33,544 bases of DNA, from contig NZ_JARJLM010000371.1 of NCBI RefSeq assembly GCF_029335485.1, forward strand, positions 1 to 33,544. The letters are read 5' to 3'. This document shows positions 14,639-22,703 of the stretch, piece by piece. Made by a program: the position numbers and the translations under genes. The notes beneath the pieces are model-generated. The model was not told the DNA's origin, searched no databases, and worked only from the letters and a program-made list of their open reading frames with translations. Position 1 is the stretch's first letter, and each line of letters opens with the position of its first letter. This DNA is from Cupriavidus basilensis. GTDB lineage: Bacteria; Pseudomonadota; Gammaproteobacteria; Burkholderiales; Burkholderiaceae.

Positions 14639-15511
14639 ATGGAACTGCTTAACGACATGGCCTTGTTCGTCGAGGTCGTCAAAGCCAAGGGTTTTCGCAG
14701 CGCTGCGGAGGCGATGGGCGTGCCGAATTCGACACTATCGCGCCGGATCAGCGGATTGGAGAAAGCAATCGGACTGCGCCTGCTCCATCGCACAACCCGC
14801 AAGATCGAACTGACCGAGGCCGGCCAGATCTACTTCGAGCGCTGCAAGCCCATCGTCGATGAAGCCCGGCTGGCGCACGAGCAACTCGGCGAAATGCTGG
14901 CCCAGCCCAGCGGCGTGCTGCGCGCATCGTTGCCGGTGGATTTCGCCGTAACCTACCTGGCGCCCTTGATCGCAGAGTTCGCCGGCCTCTATCCGGGCAT
15001 CACCTTCGACTTCGACCTGACGCCACGACGAGTCGACCTGGTCAGCGAACCCTTCGACGTGGCGATCCGCATGGGAGAATCCGAAAGCTCGCAACTGATC
15101 GCGCGTACGCTGGCTTCACTCGCGCCTTACCTCTATGCCTCGCCCGGCTACCTGGAACGGTCGGGCGAGCCAGGCAAGCCCGCCGACCTGGCACGGCATG
15201 AGTGCCTGGGCATCCTGAAAGCGGACTCGTGGACATTGCACGACGGGAAACGGACCGCTACGGTGTCGGTGGGTGGTCGGTTCGCCCTCAACAGCGTTGG
15301 CATGATCCGCCGCCTGGCGACGCTCGATATGGGCATCATCCTGATGCCCGAGGAAGTCGTCGCCGATGAACTGGCCAGCGGGAAGCTGCGTCGCATCATG
15401 CCGGCCTGGCACGGCACGCCGATGCCCGTCTATGCCATCACGGAAACCCGTCTGCTGCCGGCGAAGACGCAGCGCTTCATCGAGTTCCTGCGGGAACGTT
15501 TAGGGCGATAG
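14639..15511 (+). CDS. LysR-family transcriptional regulator next to the OYE gene
   Basis: A full-length LysR protein, 290 residues from ATG 14639; an alternative ATG at 14633 lies too close to the GGAG ribosome site. The winged helix is MELLNDMALFVEVVKAKGF and SAAEAMGVPNSTLSRRISGL, followed by a linker helix and the effector domain (DLTPRRVDLVSEPFDVAIRM, LDMGIILMPEEVVADEL). This is the group often annotated as AaeR/DsdC-like aromatic or quinone regulators. It is divergent from the OYE gene over about 100 bases, which holds AT-rich T-N11-A type sequences. The inducer is unknown. Confidence 0.92.
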   Translation: MELLNDMALFVEVVKAKGFRSAAEAMGVPNSTLSRRISGLEKAIGLRLLHRTTRKIELTEAGQIYFERCKPIVDEARLAHEQLGEMLAQPSGVLRASLPVDFAVTYLAPLIAEFAGLYPGITFDFDLTPRRVDLVSEPFDVAIRMGESESSQLIARTLASLAPYLYASPGYLERSGEPGKPADLARHECLGILKADSWTLHDGKRTATVSVGGRFALNSVGMIRRLATLDMGIILMPEEVVADELASGKLRRIMPAWHGTPMPVYAITETRLLPAKTQRFIEFLRERLGR

Positions 15512-15721
15512 CGCTAGCGCCATAGCGGATCGGCCCCGATGTTCATGCCAAAAGTATGGCCCGGGCGAATCCTGGAATCTGGCTCTTACCACGCAATCGT
15601 GGCCCGCGTAGCGGCCGCGCGCTGTCCTGGGAACGGATGTTCAACGCCATCCACTGCCTGGGAGACTGCGCATCAACCGCACACACGTCGTGTGAAGCGT
15701 GAAGGAACGGCGCTACCACCA

Positions 15722-16960
15722 CTAACGGGTGCTTGCGCGCTGGACCGTCCATCGACGGTAGCGCCGCGTCTGGCACGAGGTGGACAACTGCTGCAACAAT
15801 AGCGCTCTGAGGGGCGAGACGCGTGGATCCGTGACACGTCCCTCGCTGAGCCTCTTGAGCTGGAACTTGACGACAGCCATATTGGCCAGCGAACCCAGCG
15901 TCTTGTTCTTCCAGCTGATCGACCGCAGCGCGGGCGCGTTGTTCTTTCCTGCATGCCAATTGCGCGGCAGATCCGGGTCGATTGACAGCGCTGTGGCGAT
16001 GCCCGCCATGGCGATGCCACCGTCGATAACCTGTTCGGCCACGGCGCGGCGGCGAATGCCTCCGGTGACCATCAAGGGCATGCGCGCGACGGCGGCGATG
16101 TCGCGCGCAAACTCCAGGAAATAGGCCTCCCGGGCGAGCGTGCGGCCATCGCGGGCTTGCCCCTGCATTGCCGGCGCCTCATAGCTTCCACCCGACAGCT
16201 CGATCAGGTCGACGTTGAGCGGATTGAGCATCTCGACCACCCGCTTGGCGTCCTCGGCGCTGAAGCCGCCGCGCTGGAAGTCGGCCGAATTCAGCTTGAC
16301 CGAGACCGCGAACTGGGGCGATACCGCGCTTCGTACTGACCGGACGATGTCGAGCAGCAGGCGCGCACGGTTCTCGATGCTGCCGCCCCATTGGTCTCGC
16401 CGTTTGTTGGTGAGCGGTGACAGGAACTGGCTCAGCAGGTAGCCATGGGCCGCATGGATCTGCACCCCGGTAAAGCCGCTTCTTTCCGCCAGTCGGGCGG
16501 ATCGTGTGAAGCGCTGCTGCACATCGGCGATATCCCGGCCGGTCATTTCCCCGGGCACGGCGAACTGCCTGGACAGCGCCCCCAGGTCCAGCGCAACGGC
16601 CGACGGCGCCAGTGTGGTCTGGCCGAGTGCCGCAGGCATCTGGCGCCCGGGGTGGTTGATCTGCATCCAGACATGGGCGCCGCGGGCCCGTGCGATCCCG
16701 GCCCAACGCTGGAAGCGGTCCAGGTGTGTGTCGTCTTCCAGCACCACACCGTTCGGCCCGGTCATGGCACGGTGATCGATCATGACATTGCCCGTCAGGA
16801 TCAGGCCTGCCATGCCGTTGGCCCAGGCATCGTACAAGCGCAGGAGCGCATCCGATGGGGCGTGGTCCGCGTCCGCCATGTTCTCTTCCATGGCCGCTTT
16901 AGCGAGACGGTTGGGAATCACCGCGCCATTGGGCAGGGCAAGGGGTGTGAACAGCGCCAT
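15722..16960 (-). CDS. NADH:flavin oxidoreductase (OYE-like, 2,4-dienoyl-CoA reductase barrel type)
   Basis: A second FMN-barrel oxidoreductase, 412 residues from ATG 16960, which is preceded by an excellent AGGAGG. It starts MALFTPLALPNGAVIPNRLA and has ILTGNVMIDHR, WMQINHPGRQMP, HAAHGYLLSQFLSPLTN (His-x-x-His instead of His-x-x-Asn), RRDQWGGSIENRARLL and VTGGIRRRAVAEQV. The subgroup is the single-domain relatives of enoate/2,4-dienoyl-CoA reductases. The last 30 residues are arginine-rich and may be read-through beyond the natural end. It is divergent from a MerR gene, with a perfect palindrome between them at a position suited to MerR control. Substrate is unknown. Confidence 0.88.
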   Translation of the reverse strand: MALFTPLALPNGAVIPNRLAKAAMEENMADADHAPSDALLRLYDAWANGMAGLILTGNVMIDHRAMTGPNGVVLEDDTHLDRFQRWAGIARARGAHVWMQINHPGRQMPAALGQTTLAPSAVALDLGALSRQFAVPGEMTGRDIADVQQRFTRSARLAERSGFTGVQIHAAHGYLLSQFLSPLTNKRRDQWGGSIENRARLLLDIVRSVRSAVSPQFAVSVKLNSADFQRGGFSAEDAKRVVEMLNPLNVDLIELSGGSYEAPAMQGQARDGRTLAREAYFLEFARDIAAVARMPLMVTGGIRRRAVAEQVIDGGIAMAGIATALSIDPDLPRNWHAGKNNAPALRSISWKNKTLGSLANMAVVKFQLKRLSEGRVTDPRVSPLRALLLQQLSTSCQTRRYRRWTVQRASTR

Positions 16961-16988
16961 GGGAGACCTCCTGATTTGACGAGAGCCT

Positions 16989-17006
16989 GACTTTAAGCTT
17001 AAAGTC
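16989..17006. promoter_or_regulatory. Palindromic MerR-type operator/promoter
   Basis: GACTTTAAGCTTAAAGTC is a perfect 18-base palindrome 28 bases before the oxidoreductase start and 31 bases before the MerR start. On the minus strand it is preceded by TTGACC (-35-like, at 17013-17018). The ACTTTAAG half-site is characteristic of MerR-family operators that lie in a long spacer. This supports MerR control of the oxidoreductase and of its own gene. Confidence 0.75.
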
Positions 17007-17037
17007 AACTTCAAGGTCAAGACCTGGGAGAATGCGG

Positions 17038-17496
17038 ATGAAAATCGGGGAGCTGGCTCGGCAGAGCGGCGTTGCCGCCTCACGCATCCGGTTTTATGAA
17101 GCGAGCGGCCTGCTCGAGCCCGCGCAGCGGCAAGCCAACGGCTATCGCGAATACGCGCCGGAAGCATTGACCAGGCTTGAGATCATCATGTGCGCGCAAG
17201 ATTCGGGCTTCTCTCTGGAAGAGATCCGAGCCATCCTGCCACCGGACCTGGACAAGTGGCCGCATGACCAGCTCCTCCGGGCCCTCCGGCGCAAGATCGG
17301 CGAGATCGAGTTGCTGGAGCAGCGTCTGGCGCAGAGCAAGCACCGCCTTGTCGCACTGATCGACGAGATCGACGGCAGCACGGAAGGCGAAGACTGCGAG
17401 GGCAAGGCCAGGCGGGTCCTGGAGCGATTGAACCACGATGGCAACAGAAGTGCCTCGGAGGGCCCCTCAGGTCGTAGCAAGAGAAAGCGCGCCTGA
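17038..17496 (+). CDS. MerR-family transcriptional regulator
   Basis: From ATG 17038 (GGGAG eight bases before; the ATG at 17032 is too close) the protein has 152 residues. It starts MKIGELARQSGVAASRIRFY and EASGLLEPAQRQANGYREYA, a textbook MerR winged helix, followed by a dimerisation coiled coil around residues 80-115 (RRKIGEIELLEQRLAQSKHR). It lacks the paired cysteines of metal-sensing members, so an organic, aldehyde or redox signal is more likely. It is divergent from the oxidoreductase with a palindromic operator between them. The tail is basic (SGRSKRKRA). Confidence 0.9.
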   Translation: MKIGELARQSGVAASRIRFYEASGLLEPAQRQANGYREYAPEALTRLEIIMCAQDSGFSLEEIRAILPPDLDKWPHDQLLRALRRKIGEIELLEQRLAQSKHRLVALIDEIDGSTEGEDCEGKARRVLERLNHDGNRSASEGPSGRSKRKRA

Positions 17497-18123
17497 TTGC
17501 CGGTTGGATCACGGAAGCAGTGCAAATGCCGTTGAAAGCCGGCCGGCACGGAGGCCGAAGCATCGTGCAACGATATCAGCACACAAGCTACGTTGATGGC
17601 GGTGATCGCTAGCCGACCGGCGAAGGTGCTGGCCTATCCCCTCGACCTCTCCATGGCGGCATCCGCCGTCAACATTTCAGCGAGTCGGTTCATTCGGGCT
17701 TGACCCGGAAGGGGCGCCCCCTTGGGCCAGGGTTCTTCAACCGCGGGGAGACGAGGCCCCGGATTGCAGGCATTGTCCGCCCCCACTCAGCGACGGTATC
17801 TCGCCCGAAAGCGGACACATGCCATTCCTCCGTTCGCAGCCAAGGCAGGCGCATACGCTTTGGCGGCTTTCGGCACGCGGTTCCTGCGCAGGCGCGACTC
17901 TGCCGTTCTCCCCCCATGCGACGTCCGTCGGCCACCTACTGAACCATCTTGACCAACATGCGCGAGCGGACTGCTGCGGCGGGATGCTTCGGGCCGCCAG
18001 CGGCGTGATCTCCGATTGCGGGAATAAAGCGGACGCCGCCGCAGTTTAGCGGTTGGAACCACCCGCGCAGACCCGCCGGCCGATCCGGCGACCTGTCTCC
18101 TGAACCGCAGTCGAGAGGACACC
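17497..18123. other. Gene-poor stretch of about 630 bases
   Basis: Frames in both directions through this stretch are rich in Arg and Pro and show no family motif, no ribosome site and no start at a sensible place. No tRNA, hairpin series or insertion-sequence end was recognised. It separates the MerR gene from the phosphoesterase, whose promoter is probably in its last 150 bases. Confidence 0.5.
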
Positions 18124-19068
18124 ATGCCATCAGATCTTCCTTCCAATCCGCCGCGCCGCGATGTATTGAAATGCCTCGCATTCGGCAGCGCCGGCACCCT
18201 GTTTGTCCTGGCTGGGGGCGTCCTCACGCCAGTGGAGCTGGCCCTGGCCGCCAGTACAAAGGCGCAGTCAGCGGTTTCAGGCGTTCCCTTGTTCCTTCAG
18301 ATCAGCGACACGCACATTGGATTCAACAAGGACGCCAATCCGGACGTCGCGGGTACGCTCAGGCAGACGATTGACCTCGTCAACGCCATGCCAGCCAAGC
18401 CAGCCCTGACGATCCACACGGGCGATATCACCCATCTTTCCAGGCCGGCTGAGTTCGATCTCGCGGCCCAATTGCTGTCGGGACTGAGTATCACGGAATT
18501 GCACACCGTGCCCGGCGAACATGATGTGACAGACGGGCCTGGCGTCGAGTACTTCAACCGTTTCGGCCAAGCGTCGGACAACAGGGGCTATTACAGCTTC
18601 GACCACAAAGGCGTGCACTTCATCGGGCTCGTCAACGTCATGCATTTCAAGGCAAATGGTCTGGGCAGCCTGGGCGACGACCAGCTTGCCTGGCTGGAAA
18701 GTGACCTGAAATGGCGCGCATCCAGCACACCGATCGTCGTGTTTGCGCACATGCCGATGTGGACGATCTACGAACCGTGGGGCTGGGGCACCGGCGATGC
18801 CGGCCAGGCGCTGAGCTACCTGAAGCGTTTTGGTTCGGTCACGGTCCTGAACGGACATATCCATCAGATCGTTTCCAAGGTGGAAGGGAATATCACCTTC
18901 CATACAGCGCGCTCGACCGCCTACCCGCAACCTGCGGCCGGCAATGGCCCTGGCCCCATGCCGCTGAAGGTGCCGAACGATCAGCTCCCCAGGATGCTCG
19001 GCGTTACCAGCGTCAGGATCTCGCAATACCCGCTCCAGGCGACGCTTGCCGATGCGACGCTCGCCTGA
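18124..19068 (+). CDS. Tat-exported metallophosphoesterase
   Basis: A 314-residue calcineurin-like phosphoesterase. The N-terminus has the twin-arginine PRRDVLK (Arg11-Arg12) and a hydrophobic stretch (FGSAGTLFVLAGGVL), so it should be exported folded to the periplasm. The dimetal motifs appear in order: SDTHIG, HTGDITH, GEHD (in place of GNHD), FAHMPM and NGHIHQ. Their complete spacing supports an active enzyme; the substrate is unknown. The cupredoxin gene starts 32 bases downstream, so the two are probably co-transcribed, with the membrane cyclase following. The Asn-to-Glu change in the third motif is unusual and may alter catalysis. Confidence 0.88.
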   Translation: MPSDLPSNPPRRDVLKCLAFGSAGTLFVLAGGVLTPVELALAASTKAQSAVSGVPLFLQISDTHIGFNKDANPDVAGTLRQTIDLVNAMPAKPALTIHTGDITHLSRPAEFDLAAQLLSGLSITELHTVPGEHDVTDGPGVEYFNRFGQASDNRGYYSFDHKGVHFIGLVNVMHFKANGLGSLGDDQLAWLESDLKWRASSTPIVVFAHMPMWTIYEPWGWGTGDAGQALSYLKRFGSVTVLNGHIHQIVSKVEGNITFHTARSTAYPQPAAGNGPGPMPLKVPNDQLPRMLGVTSVRISQYPLQATLADATLA

Positions 19069-19100
19069 ATCCATCCCCTCACCCACCAAGGATCCAAACC

Positions 19101-19448
19101 ATGCTATCCACTATCATTCAATGCGTATCGGCCGCCGCCATCGGGCGCGCGATGCTCATGGCAGCATTGGCATCCGTGTTCACCGTCGCGCAGGCGCAAG
19201 ACGCCAATGCGATCCTGATCAAGAATTTCATGTTCTCGCCCATGTCGCTCACCGTCAAGACCGGCTCGACCGTGACCTGGAAAAATCTGGACAGCGAACC
19301 GCATACAGTCGTCAGCGAAGCTGGCATCTTCCATTCCAATGCACTCGATCAGGACGATACGTATCAGTTCAGGTTCGACAAGCCCGGGGTCTACAACGTA
19401 TATTGCGGTATCCACCCGCATATGAAAGCGACCGTCACCGTGCGGTAG
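19101..19448 (+). CDS. Periplasmic cupredoxin (plastocyanin/amicyanin-like)
   Basis: A small blue-copper protein of 115 residues with a signal peptide of about 32 residues (LMAALASVFTVAQAQ). The copper ligands are visible: His68 (EPHTVV), then Cys102, His105 and Met108 in YCGIHPHM. The C-x2-H-x2-M spacing is that of amicyanin-type cupredoxins. It would carry single electrons or bind copper in the periplasm. AAGGAT precedes ATG 19101. Its position between an exported phosphoesterase and a redox-type cyclase suggests it supplies or senses electrons for that system; this is inference. Confidence 0.9.
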   Translation: MLSTIIQCVSAAAIGRAMLMAALASVFTVAQAQDANAILIKNFMFSPMSLTVKTGSTVTWKNLDSEPHTVVSEAGIFHSNALDQDDTYQFRFDKPGVYNVYCGIHPHMKATVTVR

Positions 19449-19466
19449 GCAAGGTCCGGTGGAACG

Positions 19467-19497
19467 CAGGGCCGCCACCAATCCGCCGGCGGCCCTG
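19467..19497 (+). terminator. Hairpin between cupredoxin and cyclase genes
   Basis: Perfect 10-base arms CAGGGCCGCC (19467-19476) and GGCGGCCCTG (19488-19497) flank an 11-base loop, starting 19 bases after the cupredoxin stop. There is no T run. It could reduce read-through so that the cyclase is made at a lower level than the cupredoxin. Confidence 0.5.
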
Positions 19498-19606
19498 GAA
19501 CGCGGATTCTTGCCAATCGTGCGTGCGGACCAGCGGGTCCGTGTGACACTGCCCCAGGATCCGATCGCGCCAGATTGCGGCCGTCGGGGTATGTGGAGAG
19601 TCGCGC

Positions 19607-21310
19607 ATGTCACACTTTCGCTCTTTTCGCTGGTTGTGGCCAGCCGGCGTGCGATCGGTCCGGCTGGCAACCGGCATGGTGCTGTTCTGCTATGTCGGCA
19701 CGCACCTCCTGAACCACTCGCTCGGGAATATTTCGCTCGCATGGCTGGAGCGGGATCTGCTGGTGCAGAAGTTCATCTGGCAGGGATGGGTTGGAACGGT
19801 CGTTCTGTACTCCGCACTGGCGACGCATTTCTTCCTGGGGTTGTGGGCTCTGTACGAACGGCGCTCCTTGCACTGGACCCCGGGTGAAGTAGCGCAACTC
19901 GTGCTCGGCTTGTGCATACCGCCGCTGCTGGCCAACCATGTTGTAAATACGCGGATTGCCTTTGCCGAGTTCGGCCTGGACAAAGGTTATGCCCAGGTGC
20001 TGTACGCGTTCTGGATCGATTCCCCTTTCTTTGCGCGGGTGCAGTTGATGCTGTTGGTGGTCGCCTGGCTGCATGGGTGCTACGGCATCTGGTTCTGGCT
20101 GCGATTGAAACCGTGGTTCGGGGCATGGCGGAGCGTGCTGACGAGCGCCGCCGTCCTGCTCCCCATGCTCGCGCTACTGGGCTTCCTGCAAGGCGGACGT
20201 GAGGTGGTTGCGCTTGCGCAGGACCCGGTCTGGCGCGCCGCCGCGATCCGGCCGACGACCGTCGGAACCGGGCCGCAGAATCTCTGGCTTGCCGGGCTGC
20301 GCAACGATTTCCTGCTCTTCGATGGTGGTGCGCTGCTGCTGGTGCTGGCCGCGCGACTCGCGCGCACGGTCCGGGAGCGCCGGGGCGGGCGGTTCCGCAT
20401 CACGTACCCGGACGGGCGAACAGTATTCGCGCCGCTCGGATTTTCGGTGCTCGAGGCAAGCCGCATGGCCGGCATTCCCCATGCCAGCAGCTGCGGTGGT
20501 CGTGCCCGATGTACGCTGTGCCGGGTGCGTGTGCTCAGCGATGTTCCGCTGCCGGCCCCTGCCGGGGCGGAGCATCGCGTTCTGGAACGGCTCGGCGCTG
20601 ACACGCAGACATTGCGCCTGGCCTGCCAGTTGCGGCCCACCCATGATCTCTCCGTGTGGCCACTGGTACCCCCGGCAGCATCGACAGCCTTCTTGCAGCG
20701 GCGCCAGCAGGAAGTCATGCCGCAAGAGCGGTTCGCGGCGTTCATGTTCGTGGACATGCGGGATTCGACAAGGCTTGCCGCGGCACAATTGCCGTTCGAC
20801 AGCATATTCGTGGTCAGTCGCTTCGTGAGCGCGGTCTGCTCCGCGGTAGTCCAGGAGGGCGGTCTCCCAAACCAGTTCATGGGAGACGCCGTGCTCGCCA
20901 TATTTGGCTTGAGCAGCGAGCCGTCGGCCGCCTGTCGACAGGCGCTCCGCGCGGTACCGTTGGTGGCGGCGAAGATTGACGAGCTCAACGCCGTGCTCGA
21001 GCAGCAGTTGCAAACAAGAATCCGGTTTGGCATTGGATTGCATTGCGGCCGTGCCGTCGTGGGCGAGATCGGATTCCGCGAGCATGTCACATTCACCGCA
21101 ATTGGCGATCCATTGAATGTGGCCTCGAGACTTGAGCAGCTGACAAAGGAGATGGCGTGCGAGGCGATCGTTTCGGATCAGGTATTCCACCATGCCGGCG
21201 TTTCAGCCTCGGGCCTGCCGCACCTTGCCGCCCGCCTGCGGGGCCGCGATGAGCCGGTATCCGTCCGCGTGCTGTCCAGGGCAGCGCAGATACCAACGCC
21301 TGCGGCCTGA
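19607..21310 (+). CDS. Membrane adenylate/guanylate cyclase with multi-His anchor and [2Fe-2S] domain
   Basis: A three-part class III nucleotide cyclase of 567 residues. Residues 1-255 form a six-helix membrane anchor resembling succinate dehydrogenase cytochrome b subunits, with histidines 33, 37, 74, 111 and 156 as likely heme ligands. Residues 262-355 are a plant-type [2Fe-2S] ferredoxin with Cys296, Cys302, Cys305 and Cys340. Residues 372-560 are the cyclase with metal Asp383 (FVDMRDST) and Asp427 (FMGDA), and Asn504 and Arg508 (NVASRLE). The position usually held by the substrate-specifying Lys is Gln423. From memory, CyaC of Sinorhizobium meliloti is a known redox-regulated cyclase with a quinone-responsive diheme anchor. 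It probably senses quinone or electron-chain state. The nucleotide made is uncertain. Confidence 0.9.
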   Translation: MSHFRSFRWLWPAGVRSVRLATGMVLFCYVGTHLLNHSLGNISLAWLERDLLVQKFIWQGWVGTVVLYSALATHFFLGLWALYERRSLHWTPGEVAQLVLGLCIPPLLANHVVNTRIAFAEFGLDKGYAQVLYAFWIDSPFFARVQLMLLVVAWLHGCYGIWFWLRLKPWFGAWRSVLTSAAVLLPMLALLGFLQGGREVVALAQDPVWRAAAIRPTTVGTGPQNLWLAGLRNDFLLFDGGALLLVLAARLARTVRERRGGRFRITYPDGRTVFAPLGFSVLEASRMAGIPHASSCGGRARCTLCRVRVLSDVPLPAPAGAEHRVLERLGADTQTLRLACQLRPTHDLSVWPLVPPAASTAFLQRRQQEVMPQERFAAFMFVDMRDSTRLAAAQLPFDSIFVVSRFVSAVCSAVVQEGGLPNQFMGDAVLAIFGLSSEPSAACRQALRAVPLVAAKIDELNAVLEQQLQTRIRFGIGLHCGRAVVGEIGFREHVTFTAIGDPLNVASRLEQLTKEMACEAIVSDQVFHHAGVSASGLPHLAARLRGRDEPVSVRVLSRAAQIPTPAA

Positions 21311-21324
21311 CCAACGCGGGGCGG

Positions 21325-21345
21325 GCCAGGAACCGCCCTCCTGGC
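21325..21345 (+). terminator. Terminator-like hairpin after the cyclase gene
   Basis: GCCAGGA and TCCTGGC form a perfect 7-base stem around a 7-base loop, 14 bases beyond the cyclase stop. There is no strong T run, so strength is uncertain. Confidence 0.4.
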
Positions 21346-21348
21346 TGT

Positions 21349-21654
21349 ATGCGTGATATGGCAGTGACGGAGTCCCGGCTGCGCGCGCGGTCAGTGTACG
21401 GGTCGCGCTCATCCGTGATTCTCGCAAACAGCCTTTCCGGGCAGCACACTCAATCCGGACTTTTCCCGGTCAAAGAGGCGGAGATCGATGGCGTGCAGAT
21501 GGGCGTCCCGAGCGACGGCGCCCTTTACTTGACGATGCGCGGCCTGGCTCGGATGCGCTGCATCGACAATTCTGTGCTCCTGCATCGCCCGCATCGCCCG
21601 ACGCCGCGTGGCGCATCGCTCGCCAGACCTCACACGCGCTTGATGCGCGCCTAG
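21349..21654 (+). pseudogene. Remnant of an accessory DNA-associated protein
   Basis: The frame includes LFPVKEAEIDGVQMGVPSDG, then ALYLTMRGLARMRCIDNSVL. The pattern (IDGVxMGV-x-DG-xxYL-RGLARM-GID-SVL) resembles the N-terminal part of uncharacterised accessory proteins often found in prophages and islands. After about 21585 the frame degenerates to Arg/Pro-rich sequence. No start with a ribosome site is clear. The family resemblance is from memory and weak. Confidence 0.3.
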
Positions 21655-21710
21655 GTTGCGGCTAGGGACGCCGCCCTGCGCGGAGAGCATTACCACTACA
21701 TTGACTCCGA

Positions 21711-22493
21711 CTATCGTTGAGACCTGATGACCGCGTCTGCTGCCTCGATGAAGCCACGGCCCCCAGGACCATCCGTGATCCATACCGGTGGGACCGGAAT
21801 ATCCGACAAGTGCTCTCTTACCGTGCTTACGCCGATGGTATGTTTGAAGAAGGCAAACATAGGAGCATCGTTTGTCGAGTCGCCCGTGTAGAGAATCGCG
21901 TCTCGCTTCGCATCGATGTCGACGCCATAAGCTTCGCGCATGACACGGCGCGTCATCGACAGCTTGTCGTACCCGCCAAGCCAACCCAGGATCCACAGAT
22001 TGTTGACCGTCGTGTTAGCACCAGCTTCCCGCAAGGCATCAACGATTTTCTTGTCAACCGAAGGATCGTAGGTTCGGGAAAAGGCAATACTGGTCAAGCG
22101 AAACGCCTGGTCATCGGCCATAACCGCCTCCGGCACTGCTGCCTTCACTGTATGCGCAATGCGCTGCAATTGCGTCGCGACTTCAGCTTGCGCTTCCACT
22201 GCATGCCAATACCGGCGAACTACGCCATGAGCATCCGGACTGCGCCTCAGGAAGATTCCACCGTTTTCCCCGATCACACCATCGATCGGCCACATCCGAG
22301 CCATCTGGTCGCACCAACCCGCGGGCGCGGCCGTGACAGGTATCACTTGTATGCCGAGGGTCTGCAACCTTTCCAGTGCTGCGTATGTCGCGGCGGAAAG
22401 ACGCCCCCGATAGGTGAGGGTTTCGTCCATATCCGTGAGCACAAACCGAATACCGCGAAAGTCGTCGAAAGTTGAACCGGACAGTTCCTGCAT
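21711..22493 (-). CDS. HAD-superfamily phosphatase (type IIB)
   Basis: A 260-residue HAD hydrolase when started at ATG 22493 (AAGAG upstream); an in-frame TTG at 22535 is weaker. Motif I is LTDMDETLT near residue 20, motif II is the VTAAPAGW region, a type-IIB cap lies in the middle (GENGGIFLRR onwards), and motif IV is YTGDSTNDAPMF. The general fold matches Cof-like and sugar-phosphate phosphatases such as mannosyl-3-phosphoglycerate or sucrose/trehalose-phosphate phosphatases. The substrate is unknown. It stands alone with remnants on both sides, so the context gives no hint. Confidence 0.82.
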   Translation of the reverse strand: MQELSGSTFDDFRGIRFVLTDMDETLTYRGRLSAATYAALERLQTLGIQVIPVTAAPAGWCDQMARMWPIDGVIGENGGIFLRRSPDAHGVVRRYWHAVEAQAEVATQLQRIAHTVKAAVPEAVMADDQAFRLTSIAFSRTYDPSVDKKIVDALREAGANTTVNNLWILGWLGGYDKLSMTRRVMREAYGVDIDAKRDAILYTGDSTNDAPMFAFFKHTIGVSTVREHLSDIPVPPVWITDGPGGRGFIEAADAVIRSQR

Positions 22494-22502
22494 GTCGCTC
22501 TT

Positions 22503-22703
22503 ATGAAGTTCCGTGAACTGGAATTGTCCTCCCAAATCTCGTCAGCCAATATACGAAAATGTTGCTTACATATTCGAAATCCCCAAAGTGGCGGCTTACC
22601 AGCATTTGAATTTGAGGCCGTCGAAGCAAAAGGCGCCAAACTTGGGGACTACATCCAGACCGGCCATCTGCTGCAGGAAGTCGACGTGAAGTGGCCCAAA
22701 TAG
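22503..22703 (+). pseudogene. Possible C-terminal gene fragment, unrecognised
   Basis: A plus-strand frame ends at TAG 22701-22703 and finishes AKGAKLGDYIQTGHLLQEVD VKWPK, a natural-looking C-terminus with charged and hydrophobic residues in alternation. The frame runs back over the start of the divergent HAD gene, so the 5' part is missing or unreal. No family was recognised. Confidence 0.25.

Noticed and set aside
13206-14813. 535-residue plus-strand open frame across the OYE gene
   Set aside because: Antisense to a clear OYE protein and running into the LysR gene in the wrong frame; no domain seen.
17690-18227. Open frames on both strands between the MerR gene and the phosphoesterase
   Set aside because: Arg/Pro-rich, without motifs, and one overlaps the phosphoesterase start antisense.
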